Shown piece after piece: positions 38,015 through 47,403 of a DNA stretch of 64,000 nucleotides (the stretch's first letter is position 1; the number at the start of each line of letters is the position of its first letter). The notes under the pieces are model-generated. The model made no database searches, was not told the origin of the DNA, and was given only the letters and a program-made list of their open reading frames with translations. Source of the stretch: Roseiflexus sp. (GTDB taxonomy: Bacteria > Chloroflexota > Chloroflexia > Chloroflexales > Roseiflexaceae); the NCBI GenBank assembly GCA_025062325.1, contig JANXAL010000116.1, positions 95,695-159,694 of the forward strand. Reading direction: 5' to 3'. A program made the position numbers and the translations under genes.

Positions 38015-41000
38015 CTATTGCAGGCTAACGGCAATGCTTTCGATCAGTTGTTCGTGGGTGAATGGCTTGTGCAGAACCGGCAGTCCGACGCGCTGGAGAA
38101 ATGCGCTGCTCCGCTCACCCATGGTATCGCCAGTCAGAATCAGCCAGCGTAAAGATGGCTTGAGCGCGTTAAGCCGTTCGTACAATTCAACGCCGTCTAG
38201 TCCAGGCATCTGCAGATCGGTAATTACCAGCGCATAATCGTAGGCGAGCGCGCGCGCCAGCGCCTCTTCGCCCCTAGACACGGCATCGACGCGGCATTCC
38301 AGACGTTCTAGCGCCCGCTGCGCCATAGTGCGCACCAGATCATCGTCTTCGACGAGCAAAACAGAGAGATTTCGCGGTATGGAGGAGACTGGCGGCATTC
38401 GATGTTCCTTGGACGTCTCGTCAGTCCGTCGCAGGCGTACTCTAAAGGTGGTTCCAACGCCTTGAGTGCTCTCTACCCACACGTCGCCGTGATGTTGCTG
38501 GACTATGCTGTACACCACGGCAAGCCCCATCCCCATGCCTTGCCCGACCTCGCGTGTAGTGAAGAACGGCTCGAACACACGCGACAGGTGTTCCGGCGCG
38601 ATCCCCGGTCCGGTATCTTCAATCGCTAGCACGACGCTGTCTGAGTCCGCGCTGGCGCTGAAACGCAGGTGACGCGGTTCGCCGGGCAAGCGAAGCGCCA
38701 GCGCCTGAATGGCGTTCAACGCGATGTTGAAGACCACCTGCTCAATCTGATGCACTTCGCCCAAAACCCTCGGTAAATCAGGAGGCAGATCGACCGTCAC
38801 GACAACATGCTCGGCAGCAATCTTGGATGCCAGGCGCTGCAGCGTCTCATCGATAACCAGCGACAGATCGACAGGAGCGAGTTCCAGCGTGCGAGGTTGC
38901 CCAAACGCGCGCAGTTGATGCACAATTGCGGCAGCGCGCCGTGCTGCCCGTTCGATCTGTTCGAGATCGGCGCGCACTGAAGGCGGAATATCCTCGCCAA
39001 GCTGCAGTTGCGAGAGACCAAGGATAACAGCCAGCGGATTATTCAACTCATGCGCAGCGCCAGCGACCAGCCGACCAAGCGCCGCTAGTTTTTCGTGCTG
39101 ACGCACCTGCGCCTCGAGTCGCCGCAGTTCGGTCACATCCTTGATAACCACCAGCACCTCATCGTAGTCCGGGATTAGATCGAACGATACTAGCGCCGTA
39201 AAACGACTCTTGTCAGCCCGGAGCAAGTCCATCTCGAAACGTTGCGATTCCCCCTGGCGCACCTGTGACCAGGCGCGTGTCAGCATTGTGCGATGATCAG
39301 GCGGGACAAGCCGCAACAACGATTGACCGGCGAGTTCGTGACGCTGATACCCAAGGGCGGTTAATGGCTCCTGGTTCAGCGGTTGCATTGACATATCGGG
39401 CCGACAGACGATCAGCACATCGGGCGCATTCTGGATGATGGCGTCGAGATACGCACGCATCGCTTCCGCTTCGCGGTAGAGACGCGCGTTCATCAGTGAC
39501 GTCTCACGCATCTCCTGGTTGGTTTGCGCATTGCGAATCGCCTGCGCCAGTTGTGATGCAATCGCTTCTGCCAGTTCCATGTCGCGCATCTCGAACGGAC
39601 GCTGCCCGCTGAGCAGCTCGAGCAGGCCAATGACCGTATCATCGACGAGCAACGGGACAATCGCTAGGTATGAAGCGTCGTCCGGCAACCGTCGCAGCGC
39701 CAGCAGATCAGGCGTTTGCATGCGCAGATTCTTGACATCGACTATGCGAGAAATCCCGCCTGCCAGCGCCTCGCGCTCTTCCTGAAACATATGCGTGAGC
39801 GGTCGATCACCGAGCTCAACTCCAGACGATGGGCCATGAGAATGCTTGAGCCAGAGATGACCATCAGCGTCATGCAGCGCAATCGCCGCAGCGTAAAGGT
39901 TCATTGCCTGAACGATGATAGAGAGCGTTGTCCGTAGCACGTGCTCAAGATCGGTCGAGCGATTGATCGTTTGACTGACGCGCAGCAACGTGGTCAGCTC
40001 CAGATGTAGTTGTTGCATCTCCTGTTCAGCAGCGCGCTGCGCAGTGACATCGCGGCAGATCAGGTCGATTTCAACTGCTGACAGGTCGATTCGGATCACC
40101 TGAGCAGTTGTCTCAAGAACTATTGGCTGACCTTGAACACTGAGCGCCTCGAAAGTCCAGGGAAGGGACGGTTGCCGACGAATGCCTATCTCCTGAAGGC
40201 GCCATCGCACCTCAGCCTCACAGGCAGGAGTTACAAGGCTGAAGAACGACATGCCGGGGGCGGCGCCGACCCGGGCGGCGGCAGTGCGATTACAGCGAAG
40301 AATGTTGCCATCGACCGACAGACTGAACACCATATCCTCCACCTGTTCGAATAACGGACGGTAATATTGTTCAGATCGAAGCGACGTTTGGTGGAGTTGC
40401 GCACTCGTCACAATAGCCGTCGCCAGGTCGGCGAAACGACGGATCGCCGCATAGTCATCTTCGTTCAGTTCAGGCGGATGGTACCAACCCGCGCAGAGAA
40501 CGCCAATAACACTCCCCTGATGATAGAGCGGCTGATCGAGCGCCGCCCTAAGCTGATGCGCTTCCCAGAACGGACGGTACAACTCTGTTTCCGCCTCAAC
40601 ATCGGCGAAGAACAGGGTGGCGCCTTCACGAAACGTGCGCCCAATTAGGCTTCCAACCAACGGCAACGTCCTGCCCCGGAGACGCTCGGCAACACCTGTT
40701 GCCATAACACATGCAAGAAAGTTAGGGTCGCCGGTAGGAAGGTAGATGCTGGCGTGGTCTGCTTGGAGAAGGGTCATCATCCGGTGACAGATTTCGTACA
40801 GCGCTTTGTCGACGGTTCTGAGCGATATGATCTCTAGCGCTGCATCCGATAGAGCGCCAAGAAGACGGCAGTGCCGCGTCGCTTCCTCACGTTCGATAAT
40901 CCGCGCCAGAAGCGACGCTACCAGGGTAGCAACGGCGCTGACCTGCATCTCCTCATCAGGGGCTATGCTGCTGCCCCACAGATGCAGAATGTATTGGCGT

Positions 41001-41716
41001 TGCCCGCTTCCCGGCATGAGATACGCTACATGCCCGCGTGCTCCCAAGCCGAGCGCCATGCTGCTGGAGACGTCCGCAGCGCTGATGAGCAGAGGGAGAG
41101 AGTGCTGGAGCGCTAGCGCTAGCGTGCGTTCATCAAGAGTGATCGTCCTGAGTCGCGGCGGTGCGTACCGCACAGTGAACGACGATCCGGCGCTATTCCG
41201 GGCCATGACTGCAAGGCTGACGCCTGCAGGAAGGAGGAATGCGCTCAACTGATCACACACTTCACGGAGCGATGTGGCGCCGGAGAGCTGGTACAGACGC
41301 TGCTGCAGGGTGAGCATCAGTTGGTGCAGCATTGCCGGGCGTGAGGGTTCATACAACGTGACCGACACCCATCCCGCATTGTCAAAAGAGATCGGCACGG
41401 CTTCGACTTCGACGGATACAGGTTCGAGGCGCTGAAAGACGCAGGGGACGCCAGGCGTATTGCTGGAAGCGCAGGCAAGCGCCTGATGAAAACGCGCGTG
41501 GAGTGAGCCATCGATGTCTGCTGGCAGGATGGCAGACGCAGGCGCCCCTGCCTGAACATTGAGGATGCGGCGCGCTGATGGGCTGATTGCAGCAATAATG
41601 CCAGCAGGATCGATCAAGACAACGGACCACGGCGCCGTATCCACCAGGCTGAACAGCAGATCGCGCTTAGATATTGTTTCGTTGCTTGCCGCATGGAACG
41701 CAGCAACTGACGCCAT
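38015..41716 (-). CDS. Hybrid sensor histidine kinase with PAS/GAF array and C-terminal receiver
   Basis: 1233 residues, no membrane segments. Order: N-terminal PAS-like domain (LFSLVDTAPWSVVLIDPAGIIAAISPSARRIL), GAF-like modules (about 130-270 and 285-445), PAS (about 455-570), GAF (about 590-740), PAS (about 750-870), then HisKA with the phospho-accepting His in LVAGAAHELNNPLAVILG (about 888). The ATPase domain has NIALNAIQAL, IEDTGPGIAPEHLSRVFEPFFTTREVGQGMGMGLAVVY. A receiver (about 1115-1233) follows with VLLVEDDDLVR and phospho-acceptor Asp in VITDLQMPGLDG, then the Lys in VLHKPF. It is a cytosolic sensor, perhaps for small ligands or redox. No separate response regulator with DNA-binding domain is next to it; the aminotransferase follows after 21 bases. 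Confidence 0.93.
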   Translation of the reverse strand: MASVAAFHAASNETISKRDLLFSLVDTAPWSVVLIDPAGIIAAISPSARRILNVQAGAPASAILPADIDGSLHARFHQALACASSNTPGVPCVFQRLEPVSVEVEAVPISFDNAGWVSVTLYEPSRPAMLHQLMLTLQQRLYQLSGATSLREVCDQLSAFLLPAGVSLAVMARNSAGSSFTVRYAPPRLRTITLDERTLALALQHSLPLLISAADVSSSMALGLGARGHVAYLMPGSGQRQYILHLWGSSIAPDEEMQVSAVATLVASLLARIIEREEATRHCRLLGALSDAALEIISLRTVDKALYEICHRMMTLLQADHASIYLPTGDPNFLACVMATGVAERLRGRTLPLVGSLIGRTFREGATLFFADVEAETELYRPFWEAHQLRAALDQPLYHQGSVIGVLCAGWYHPPELNEDDYAAIRRFADLATAIVTSAQLHQTSLRSEQYYRPLFEQVEDMVFSLSVDGNILRCNRTAAARVGAAPGMSFFSLVTPACEAEVRWRLQEIGIRRQPSLPWTFEALSVQGQPIVLETTAQVIRIDLSAVEIDLICRDVTAQRAAEQEMQQLHLELTTLLRVSQTINRSTDLEHVLRTTLSIIVQAMNLYAAAIALHDADGHLWLKHSHGPSSGVELGDRPLTHMFQEEREALAGGISRIVDVKNLRMQTPDLLALRRLPDDASYLAIVPLLVDDTVIGLLELLSGQRPFEMRDMELAEAIASQLAQAIRNAQTNQEMRETSLMNARLYREAEAMRAYLDAIIQNAPDVLIVCRPDMSMQPLNQEPLTALGYQRHELAGQSLLRLVPPDHRTMLTRAWSQVRQGESQRFEMDLLRADKSRFTALVSFDLIPDYDEVLVVIKDVTELRRLEAQVRQHEKLAALGRLVAGAAHELNNPLAVILGLSQLQLGEDIPPSVRADLEQIERAARRAAAIVHQLRAFGQPRTLELAPVDLSLVIDETLQRLASKIAAEHVVVTVDLPPDLPRVLGEVHQIEQVVFNIALNAIQALALRLPGEPRHLRFSASADSDSVVLAIEDTGPGIAPEHLSRVFEPFFTTREVGQGMGMGLAVVYSIVQQHHGDVWVESTQGVGTTFRVRLRRTDETSKEHRMPPVSSIPRNLSVLLVEDDDLVRTMAQRALERLECRVDAVSRGEEALARALAYDYALVITDLQMPGLDGVELYERLNALKPSLRWLILTGDTMGERSSAFLQRVGLPVLHKPFTHEQLIESIAVSLQ

Positions 41717-41899
41717 AGTTCACCATCAGGCGATGGACGTCGTTCGAGCGTGTGCCTGATATTTCACGAATGATGCCGCAAGGATTCCCAATCTCAACAG
41801 TATTGCATTGTAACATAGGAATACGGCACGCAACCATATGCGCATTACCAGACGTACTATGTTCGACGTAACCGGCGATCATCAGGTACAATAGGACTG

Positions 41900-42592
41900 A
41901 TGTTGTATATTGTCGCTACCCCAATAGGCAACTTGAGCGATATCTCGTTGCGAGCGCTGGAAACGCTGCGCTCGGTTGATGTGATTGCGTGCGAAGATAC
42001 GCGCAAGAGCAGCATTCTGCTTCAGCATTACGACATTCATAAGCCATTAGTTTCATTCCATGAACACAACGAACGTGAGGCAGGCGAACGCCTGATGGGA
42101 CTGTTGCGCCGGGGAAAGGCGGTGGCGCTGATCAGCGACGCTGGCACCCCTGGAATCGCCGATCCGGGGTTCACTTTGGTGCGCAGCGCAATCGCTGAGG
42201 GTATCAATGTTACGATGATTCCTGGTCCGGCAGCGCTGATTATGGCGCTGGTCCTTTCCGGGCTGCCGCTCCACAGCTTCACGTTCCGCGGCTTTCCACC
42301 GCGCAAACCTGGTCCGCGCCGCCGCTTCCTCGCAGTCGACCGCGACTCGCCTCATACCCTCATCTTTTATGAAAGTCCCTACCGCATTGTTGACCTTGTG
42401 CAGGATGCGTTAACGGTCTATGGCGACCGACCGGCCGCTCTGGCGAACGATCTGACGAAGAAATTCGAGCACGTGGAACGCGGAACGCTCTCTCACCTGC
42501 TTACCTACCTGACATCGGCGCGGATACAGGGCGAATATGTGCTGGTCGTGGCTGGCGCGCCAGCACGTACTGCGCATGACAATGACGAATAG
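41900..42592 (+). CDS. rsmI: 16S rRNA (cytidine-1402-2'-O)-methyltransferase
   Basis: 230 residues. Clear RsmI features: [93 protein letters not shown] and [12 protein letters not shown]. It methylates C1402 of 16S rRNA with SAM. Many homologues are about 280 residues; this one ends early, soon after the methyltransferase domain. The ATG lies only eight bases after a TACAAT (41887-41892), so a very short or leaderless transcript is possible. Divergent from the hybrid kinase. Confidence 0.94.
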   Translation: MLYIVATPIGNLSDISLRALETLRSVDVIACEDTRKSSILLQHYDIHKPLVSFHEHNEREAGERLMGLLRRGKAVALISDAGTPGIADPGFTLVRSAIAEGINVTMIPGPAALIMALVLSGLPLHSFTFRGFPPRKPGPRRRFLAVDRDSPHTLIFYESPYRIVDLVQDALTVYGDRPAALANDLTKKFEHVERGTLSHLLTYLTSARIQGEYVLVVAGAPARTAHDNDE

Positions 42593-42619
42593 AATTCAGG
42601 CCGATGGACTGTGAGTCAA

Positions 42620-42670
42620 TTTCGCACCTCAAAAAGCCTTCCCCTGAGAGGAAGGGAGGACAGGGAGGAT
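42620..42670 (+). repeat. Right-end fragment of the MITE-like repeat
   Basis: TTTCGCACCTCAAAAAGCCT followed by TCCCCTGAGAGGAAGGGAGG matches the right terminal region of the family, without its left half. Confidence 0.5.
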
Positions 42671-42787
42671 GCTCAACGAGGGGAGATTTTTGCGGCCAGC
42701 CCTTTTATTGCATCGCCCGTTTTGAGCGTTAGGATGCGCAAACGCTCCCTTCTCCCCCAACCCCGCGCATGCAGGGGGCGAGGGGGG
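42671..42787 (+). repeat. Left-half fragment of the MITE-like repeat
   Basis: CTCAACGAGGGGAGATTTTT is a diverged left end, followed by the family core CCCTTTTATTGCATCGCCCG and a broken central hairpin. The fragment ends exactly where the inverted full copy begins. Confidence 0.55.
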
Positions 42788-42966
42788 CTTACAAGTGGAG
42801 AGTTTTTAGGGTACGACGGAAGTTTGCCGCGTCCTGCCGCCCTGTTTCCCCTCATCCCCCCTACCCTCTTCTCCCACAAGGGGAGAAGGGAGCGCTAGGG
42901 CGTCCCACTGCCTGCAACGGGCGATGCAACGCGAGGGTGTGCCGGAAAAATCTACACTTGCGAGGG
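42788..42966 (-). mobile_element. MITE-like 179-bp repeat, full-length copy in inverted orientation
   Basis: In this copy the family's right end comes first (CTTACAAGTGGAGAGTTTTT) and the canonical left end closes it (GGAAAAATCTACACTTGCGA). The core reads in reverse complement: TTTCCCCTCATCCCCCCTAC, CTCTTCTCCCACAAGGGGAG hairpin, GGGCGATGCAACGCG. The inverted orientation proves that the family is dispersed as discrete units and not just tandem sequence. Confidence 0.75.
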
Positions 42967-43099
42967 CGAGGGGGGTGGGAGAAAGGAGAAAGGGGGATGA
43001 AGGGTGAAAAAGGGCGTCGGGATGCCGAAAACGCCCCTCGCACCTGAAAAAACGCCACCCTTGAGAAGCGGGGATGAGGGCAAAAGCGGCGAATCAGCC
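42967..43099 (+). repeat. Right-half fragment of the MITE-like repeat
   Basis: GGGGGATGAAGGGTGAAAAA, GGGCGTCGGGATGCCGAAAA and AAAAAACGCCACCCTTGAGA give the right half once, ending next to the aspartate kinase stop codon. Confidence 0.5.
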
Positions 43100-44521
43100 C
43101 TACCCCGCCATCAGTTCGCGATGCAGCGCGCGCACGACACTGTGCATCTCTTCTTCCGGAACAATGAAGGAGAGGTGATGCGAGGCGTTGCCGTAGACCA
43201 TTGCCAGTACGGTAGCATGCACCCGTGCCAGCGCCGCCAGCGCACGCGGCGCCAGGTTTGCACTCCCCGGCGTGCTGAGCACGGCAACCAATGCCACCGG
43301 CGAACGCAGGCTGAGCGTGCGGAGCGCGTGGTTTTCCCGTTCGGGCGACAGGCATGCCTCGACGCGCTCATATGCGTACTCAACGTCAGCCATGCGGACT
43401 GCCAGGAGCAGGCTTCGTTCGCTAAAGCTTTGGGCAAAGGTCAGTACTTCGACTCCGCACCTCGTCAACTCGGTGAGCACCCGCGTCGCTAGTTCCGGCG
43501 CCCATCCGAGTTCCGCTGCCGCCAGTGGGCTCATATTGATCTCGATAAGACTAATCGAAGGCGCCGAGATAATTGTCCGCGCCGTGTCGGACAACGTGCG
43601 CGGTTCGGCGACCACTCGCGTACCAGGGACATCAGGTTGCGTCAGGCTGCGGATGTGCAGCGGAATATTGCGATGGGCGAGAGGAGTCAGCGTGCGCGGA
43701 TGGAGCACCTCCGCGCCGAGCGTGGCGATCTCAGCCGCTTCGATGTACGACAATTCCGGCAGGGTGCGCGCTTCGGGCACGATCTTTGGATCTGCTGTGA
43801 GAATGCCTGCCACATCGGTCCAGATAACCACCTCATCGGCGTCGAGCGCTGCTGCGATCAGAGTTGCTGAAAAGTCGCCCCCGCCACGCCCCAGCGTGGT
43901 GGTAATGTGCTGACGAGTGGCGCCGATATAGCCAGTCACAACCGGGACGATACGCGACTGAATCAGCGGCAGCAGGCGTGTGCGCGCCCGCGTGGCGGTT
44001 TCGTCCGGCAAGGGGCGCGCATTGCCAAAATGATCATCGGTCACAATCAACTCAGCGCCGTCGATCAACTGCGCCGCGATGCCAGCGCGACGAAGCGCCA
44101 CCGCTAGCAACAGACCGATGAATCGTTCGCCGATAGCAGCAACTGCGTCGCTGCTGCGAGGCGAATGTTCACCCAGCGTTGCGAGCGCGCGTACAATCCG
44201 ATCAAACGATTTGAGCAGATCCGCCCAGGATTGATAGAGCGTCTCGCGTTCCCAATCGTCAGTGACAAGGCGTTCGGCAAGGGCGCGATGACGCAGCCAT
44301 AACTCACGGCGCGCCTGTTCGGCATTGGACAGGTGACCGCGCGCTGCGGCGCGTGCGGCGCCGATCAACAGGTTCGTCACCTCAGGCATTGCGGTGCAGA
44401 CAACGATCAGCGCCTTACCTTCATCGACGGCGTGACGAACAATGCGCACCAGATCATTGATCCGCGCAGCGTCGCTTACCGCCGCCGCACCAAATTTCAT
44501 CACAACCATAGGCGCACTCAT
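43100..44521 (-). CDS. lysC: Aspartate kinase
   Basis: 473 residues. The kinase domain starts with VVMKFGAAAVSD (KFGGTSV in most homologues; two residues differ), and continues with RFIGLLLAVALRRAGIAAQLIDGAELIVTDDHFGNARPL, VVTGYIGATRQHITTTLGRGGGDFSATLIAAALDADEVVIWTDVAGILTADPKIVPEARTLPELSYIEAAEIATLGAEVLHPRTL. Two ACT domains follow (ISLIEINMSPLAAAELGWAPELATRVLTEL and ALVAVLSTPGSANLAPRALAALARV), as in feedback-regulated enzymes. It makes aspartyl-phosphate for Lys, Thr and Met. Its start overlaps the MetF-like gene (ATGA). Confidence 0.93.
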   Translation of the reverse strand: MSAPMVVMKFGAAAVSDAARINDLVRIVRHAVDEGKALIVVCTAMPEVTNLLIGAARAAARGHLSNAEQARRELWLRHRALAERLVTDDWERETLYQSWADLLKSFDRIVRALATLGEHSPRSSDAVAAIGERFIGLLLAVALRRAGIAAQLIDGAELIVTDDHFGNARPLPDETATRARTRLLPLIQSRIVPVVTGYIGATRQHITTTLGRGGGDFSATLIAAALDADEVVIWTDVAGILTADPKIVPEARTLPELSYIEAAEIATLGAEVLHPRTLTPLAHRNIPLHIRSLTQPDVPGTRVVAEPRTLSDTARTIISAPSISLIEINMSPLAAAELGWAPELATRVLTELTRCGVEVLTFAQSFSERSLLLAVRMADVEYAYERVEACLSPERENHALRTLSLRSPVALVAVLSTPGSANLAPRALAALARVHATVLAMVYGNASHHLSFIVPEEEMHSVVRALHRELMAG

Positions 44522-45453
44522 TCTTGGTCAGGATCGTCTGGCGGTAATGGCGGGCGTGGCAGTAAACCGGCGCGCTCTACCACCTGTGGAATGGCTTTGG
44601 TCCATCCAACCGTCATGATGTGCACGCCGCGCACTCCTTCGATGGCGAGCAATTCCTGAGCGAGTTCGGCAGCGATGGTTATGCCCTCCTCTTCAGGTTT
44701 ATCGGCGCGCTCCATCCGCTCAATGACCCATTCGGGCACGCGCGAGCCGGGCAGATGGTCGCGCAGGAAACGCGCCGACTGCGCCGATTTGACCACCATG
44801 ATGCCCGCAAGAATGTACGCCTTCTGGTGCAATCCGGCAGCGCGAGCATCCGCCATCCACTGCCGGAAGCGATCAAGATCAAACAGGATCTGCGTTTGGA
44901 TGAACTCAGCGCCAAACTGGATTTTGCGTTCGAGACGGGCGACGCGCTCAATATTCGGATTGGCGACGCCGCCGAGGAAAAAACGGGGCGGTTCGGTTAG
45001 CGCAACACCTGATTGAAACTTCCCCTCGTCGCGCATCGTGCGCAGCATTTTGAGCAACTGAAATGAGTTGAGATCCAGTACATTTTTGGCGTCGGGATGA
45101 TCGCCGATCTTCGGATGGTCGCCGGTCATGGCCAAGAAGTTGGTGATGCCGCATGCCGCACCGCTCAACACGTCCGCCTGCAGTGCGATCCGGTTGCGGT
45201 GCTGGCATGTCATCTGGACGATCGGTTCAAGCCCTAATTGACGAACGATGATCCCGGCGCCGAGCGCCGACATGCGCCCCAGACCGCGCTGATTATCCGT
45301 CAGATTGATGGCATCGACCGCATCGCGCAAACCGAGCGCCAGGCGCTCGACGGCAGCGCGGGATGCGCCGCGCGGCGGTGCGATCTCACCGGTAACGACG
45401 ATCTGCCCTGCCTGCAATCGCCGCTGGAAGTCGCTGAAGCTTTTCATAGCCAT
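44518..45453 (-). CDS. Methylenetetrahydrofolate reductase family protein
   Basis: 311 residues from the ATG at 45453; a second ATG two codons later and a TTG four codons earlier are alternatives, none with a clear ribosome-binding site. The TIM-barrel MetF pattern is present: VTGEIAPPRGASRAAVERLALGLRDAVDAINLTDNQRG, PIVQMTCQHRNRIALQADVLSGAACGITNFLAMTGDHPKIGDHPDAKNVLDLNSFQLLKML, and EFIQTQILFDLDRFRQWMADA. It would reduce 5,10-methylene-THF to 5-methyl-THF for methionine synthesis. Overlap with aspartate kinase suggests joint supply of carbon skeleton and methyl group. Confidence 0.88.
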   Translation of the reverse strand: MAMKSFSDFQRRLQAGQIVVTGEIAPPRGASRAAVERLALGLRDAVDAINLTDNQRGLGRMSALGAGIIVRQLGLEPIVQMTCQHRNRIALQADVLSGAACGITNFLAMTGDHPKIGDHPDAKNVLDLNSFQLLKMLRTMRDEGKFQSGVALTEPPRFFLGGVANPNIERVARLERKIQFGAEFIQTQILFDLDRFRQWMADARAAGLHQKAYILAGIMVVKSAQSARFLRDHLPGSRVPEWVIERMERADKPEEEGITIAAELAQELLAIEGVRGVHIMTVGWTKAIPQVVERAGLLPRPPLPPDDPDQE

Positions 45454-45469
45454 GAATTGTAACAAATGT

Positions 45470-46285
45470 TCAATCGTGCGGCATGCGCCGGGCGACCAGC
45501 ACCGTGCGCGGACAGCGATCCAGAAGATCGCCGGTCAAATCTTCGAGCAGCACACGATCAAGGGGACCGGCAGCGTGGTGGGTTCCAACCGCAAGAATAT
45601 CGTAGTCTCCCTCGTGCAGCTCTGCCAGAATTTCATCCAGCACCAAACCAAAACGCACCCGCATGGCGACCGGGATGCTCTGTTCACGCAGCCAGGCAGC
45701 CGCCTGGCGCAGCGTTATCGCTTCCGGCGTTTCGCCTGCCAGAAAGGCCGCTTCATCGGCAACTAGCGGCGCCAGCGCCTCGAACACCACCGGTTGTTGC
45801 GAGACCACATGCAGCAGGGTGACGGACGCCCCCAGCGGCGTTGCCAGCAACGCTGCATACTTGGCAGTAGCAAACGTGTGCTGGTCACCGCCGCTCGCCA
45901 GCAGGATGCGTCGGATCGGGCGCGCCGGCCCGCTGACCCGGAGCACAGCCGTGCGCAATCGGCGCGTCAGCGCGTCGCTGCGTCGGAGGGGCAGCAAGCG
46001 CTCCAAGGGACGCTGAAGCCGACCAAAGATCACCAGATCGTGCCTCGCTTCGCTAGCGACTGCCAGAATCGCTTCCTGGGGCGTACCTTCCACTACGCGG
46101 CGCTCTACGACGATATCTGGCGGGAGAGCCAGGCGCGCAACAGCATCATCAAGCAGTTCCGTGTGACGGATGCCGCCGCCTGTCACCAGCGTTACCGACG
46201 TCGCAATCTGTCCAACGAACTGAGCGGCAGTAGCAAGCGCTTCGTTGCGCCAGGGACCCGGACCGGCGTAGATCAGCACGTTCAT
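45470..46285 (-). CDS. Universal stress protein with two tandem Usp domains
   Basis: 271 residues. The C-terminal Usp domain is canonical: RRILLASGGDQHTFATAKYAALLATPLGASVTLLHVVSQQPVV, LREQSIPVAMRVRFGLVLDEILAELHEGDYDILAVGTHHAAGPLDRVLLEDLTGDLLDRCPRTVLVARR. The N-terminal half (MNVLIYAGPGPWRNEALATAAQFVGQIATSVTLVTGG, DLVIFGRLQRPLERLLPLRRSDALTRRLRTAVLRV) is a more diverged Usp unit. Such proteins bind ATP or other small ligands and support stress survival. It starts 2 bases after the upstream membrane protein stop, within a five-gene coupled run. Confidence 0.9.
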   Translation of the reverse strand: MNVLIYAGPGPWRNEALATAAQFVGQIATSVTLVTGGGIRHTELLDDAVARLALPPDIVVERRVVEGTPQEAILAVASEARHDLVIFGRLQRPLERLLPLRRSDALTRRLRTAVLRVSGPARPIRRILLASGGDQHTFATAKYAALLATPLGASVTLLHVVSQQPVVFEALAPLVADEAAFLAGETPEAITLRQAAAWLREQSIPVAMRVRFGLVLDEILAELHEGDYDILAVGTHHAAGPLDRVLLEDLTGDLLDRCPRTVLVARRMPHD

Positions 46286-46287
46286 CG

Positions 46288-47403
46288 TTAGAAGGCGAGC
46301 AAAACAATCGGCACAACGAACATTACCGACAGAAAGACTATCAGAGTTTTGCGGTTGCGCACGATGGCGTCCTGCAACCGCAAGATTGATCGCTCAAATG
46401 CGTGATAGAAAAACAATAGCACAATGAGCGACAGGATCGCCACGCTGACCATTTCCACCAGCACGATTGTGAACGCCGCAGCGCCGCCGACGATCAACGC
46501 GGCAACCAGCGTGTCGATAAAGGTCGTGATATTTGCTCCCATGATATACGGCAACGTATTTTCGCGCCGCACCAGACCGCGCACCGATAGCGGCACCAGG
46601 ATCGAGAGCGAGACCGAAACCGACATCGTGACTGAGGTCACAGCCATTCCGAGCGCAAACATAACCATCGGACGATACACTACTCGTCCGATGCGACCAA
46701 ATGCGTTCGACTCCGGATCCACCTGGGGCAGTGCGCGGTCGAGGAGGGCAAACGCTATGAGCAGCGCCACGATGCCTGCGCCGAATTGCGCCCATCCTGG
46801 AACGCCGAGCGCGTCGATTGCCGCCAGAACCGGTTCATACAACCAATCAAACACCGACTGCAGCGGGGCTTCTGCCTCAGCGTGCACCGTTTGCACCAGT
46901 CCTGACGTTAATGCCCACATGCCAAGCGCCATTGCCGGCAGGTAGATCGCAGCGGTCGTGATCAGCGCCTGTACGCCAATCGCAACGCTTGCCGCACGTC
47001 GATGCCCGCGCAGATAATACAGAAACCCGACCCCGAGCACGATCAACGAGGCGCCCAGACGTGACCCCGTGATCATGGTAAACGTTTGCAGCGCGTCAAG
47101 GGTTCCTGCGGCGAAGAATGCAACGGCAATCGCCGCCACCGGCGAGCCGCTGAGAAACATATATGCCAGCAGCCAACCGAAGCCGAGCGCACTGACCGGA
47201 CTGGTGACGCTAAAAAACGCAACCATCGCCCGTCCGTAGTCACGCGCCCCTTCTTTGAGCAGGTCGAGCGCCAGTACAAAGATCAGCACGCCTGCGACCG
47301 CCGATGCGATACGCAGCAACCAGCCGGGGATCCACAATGTGCCGCGAACGTCACTGGCCGCCTCCGGGACTGCCTCGACTTTGACTATATCATCGTCGTT
47401 CAT
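46288..47403 (-). CDS. Polytopic membrane protein, Na/Pi-cotransporter-like
   Basis: 371 residues from the ATG at 47403, which overlaps the MBL stop (ATGA); the frame also opens five codons earlier. About nine hydrophobic segments follow a short acidic N-terminus (MNDDDIVKVEAVPEA). Two inverted-looking halves share small-residue motifs: SPVAAIAVAFFAAGTLDALQTFTMITGSRLGASLIVL and MGANITTFIDTLVAALIVGGAAAFTIVLVEMVSVAILSLIVLL. This resembles sodium/phosphate cotransporters (NptA, YjbB), but the hallmark QSSS is not seen, so the substrate is open. Co-translated with MBL and Usp genes. Confidence 0.7.
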   Translation of the reverse strand: MNDDDIVKVEAVPEAASDVRGTLWIPGWLLRIASAVAGVLIFVLALDLLKEGARDYGRAMVAFFSVTSPVSALGFGWLLAYMFLSGSPVAAIAVAFFAAGTLDALQTFTMITGSRLGASLIVLGVGFLYYLRGHRRAASVAIGVQALITTAAIYLPAMALGMWALTSGLVQTVHAEAEAPLQSVFDWLYEPVLAAIDALGVPGWAQFGAGIVALLIAFALLDRALPQVDPESNAFGRIGRVVYRPMVMFALGMAVTSVTMSVSVSLSILVPLSVRGLVRRENTLPYIMGANITTFIDTLVAALIVGGAAAFTIVLVEMVSVAILSLIVLLFFYHAFERSILRLQDAIVRNRKTLIVFLSVMFVVPIVLLAF

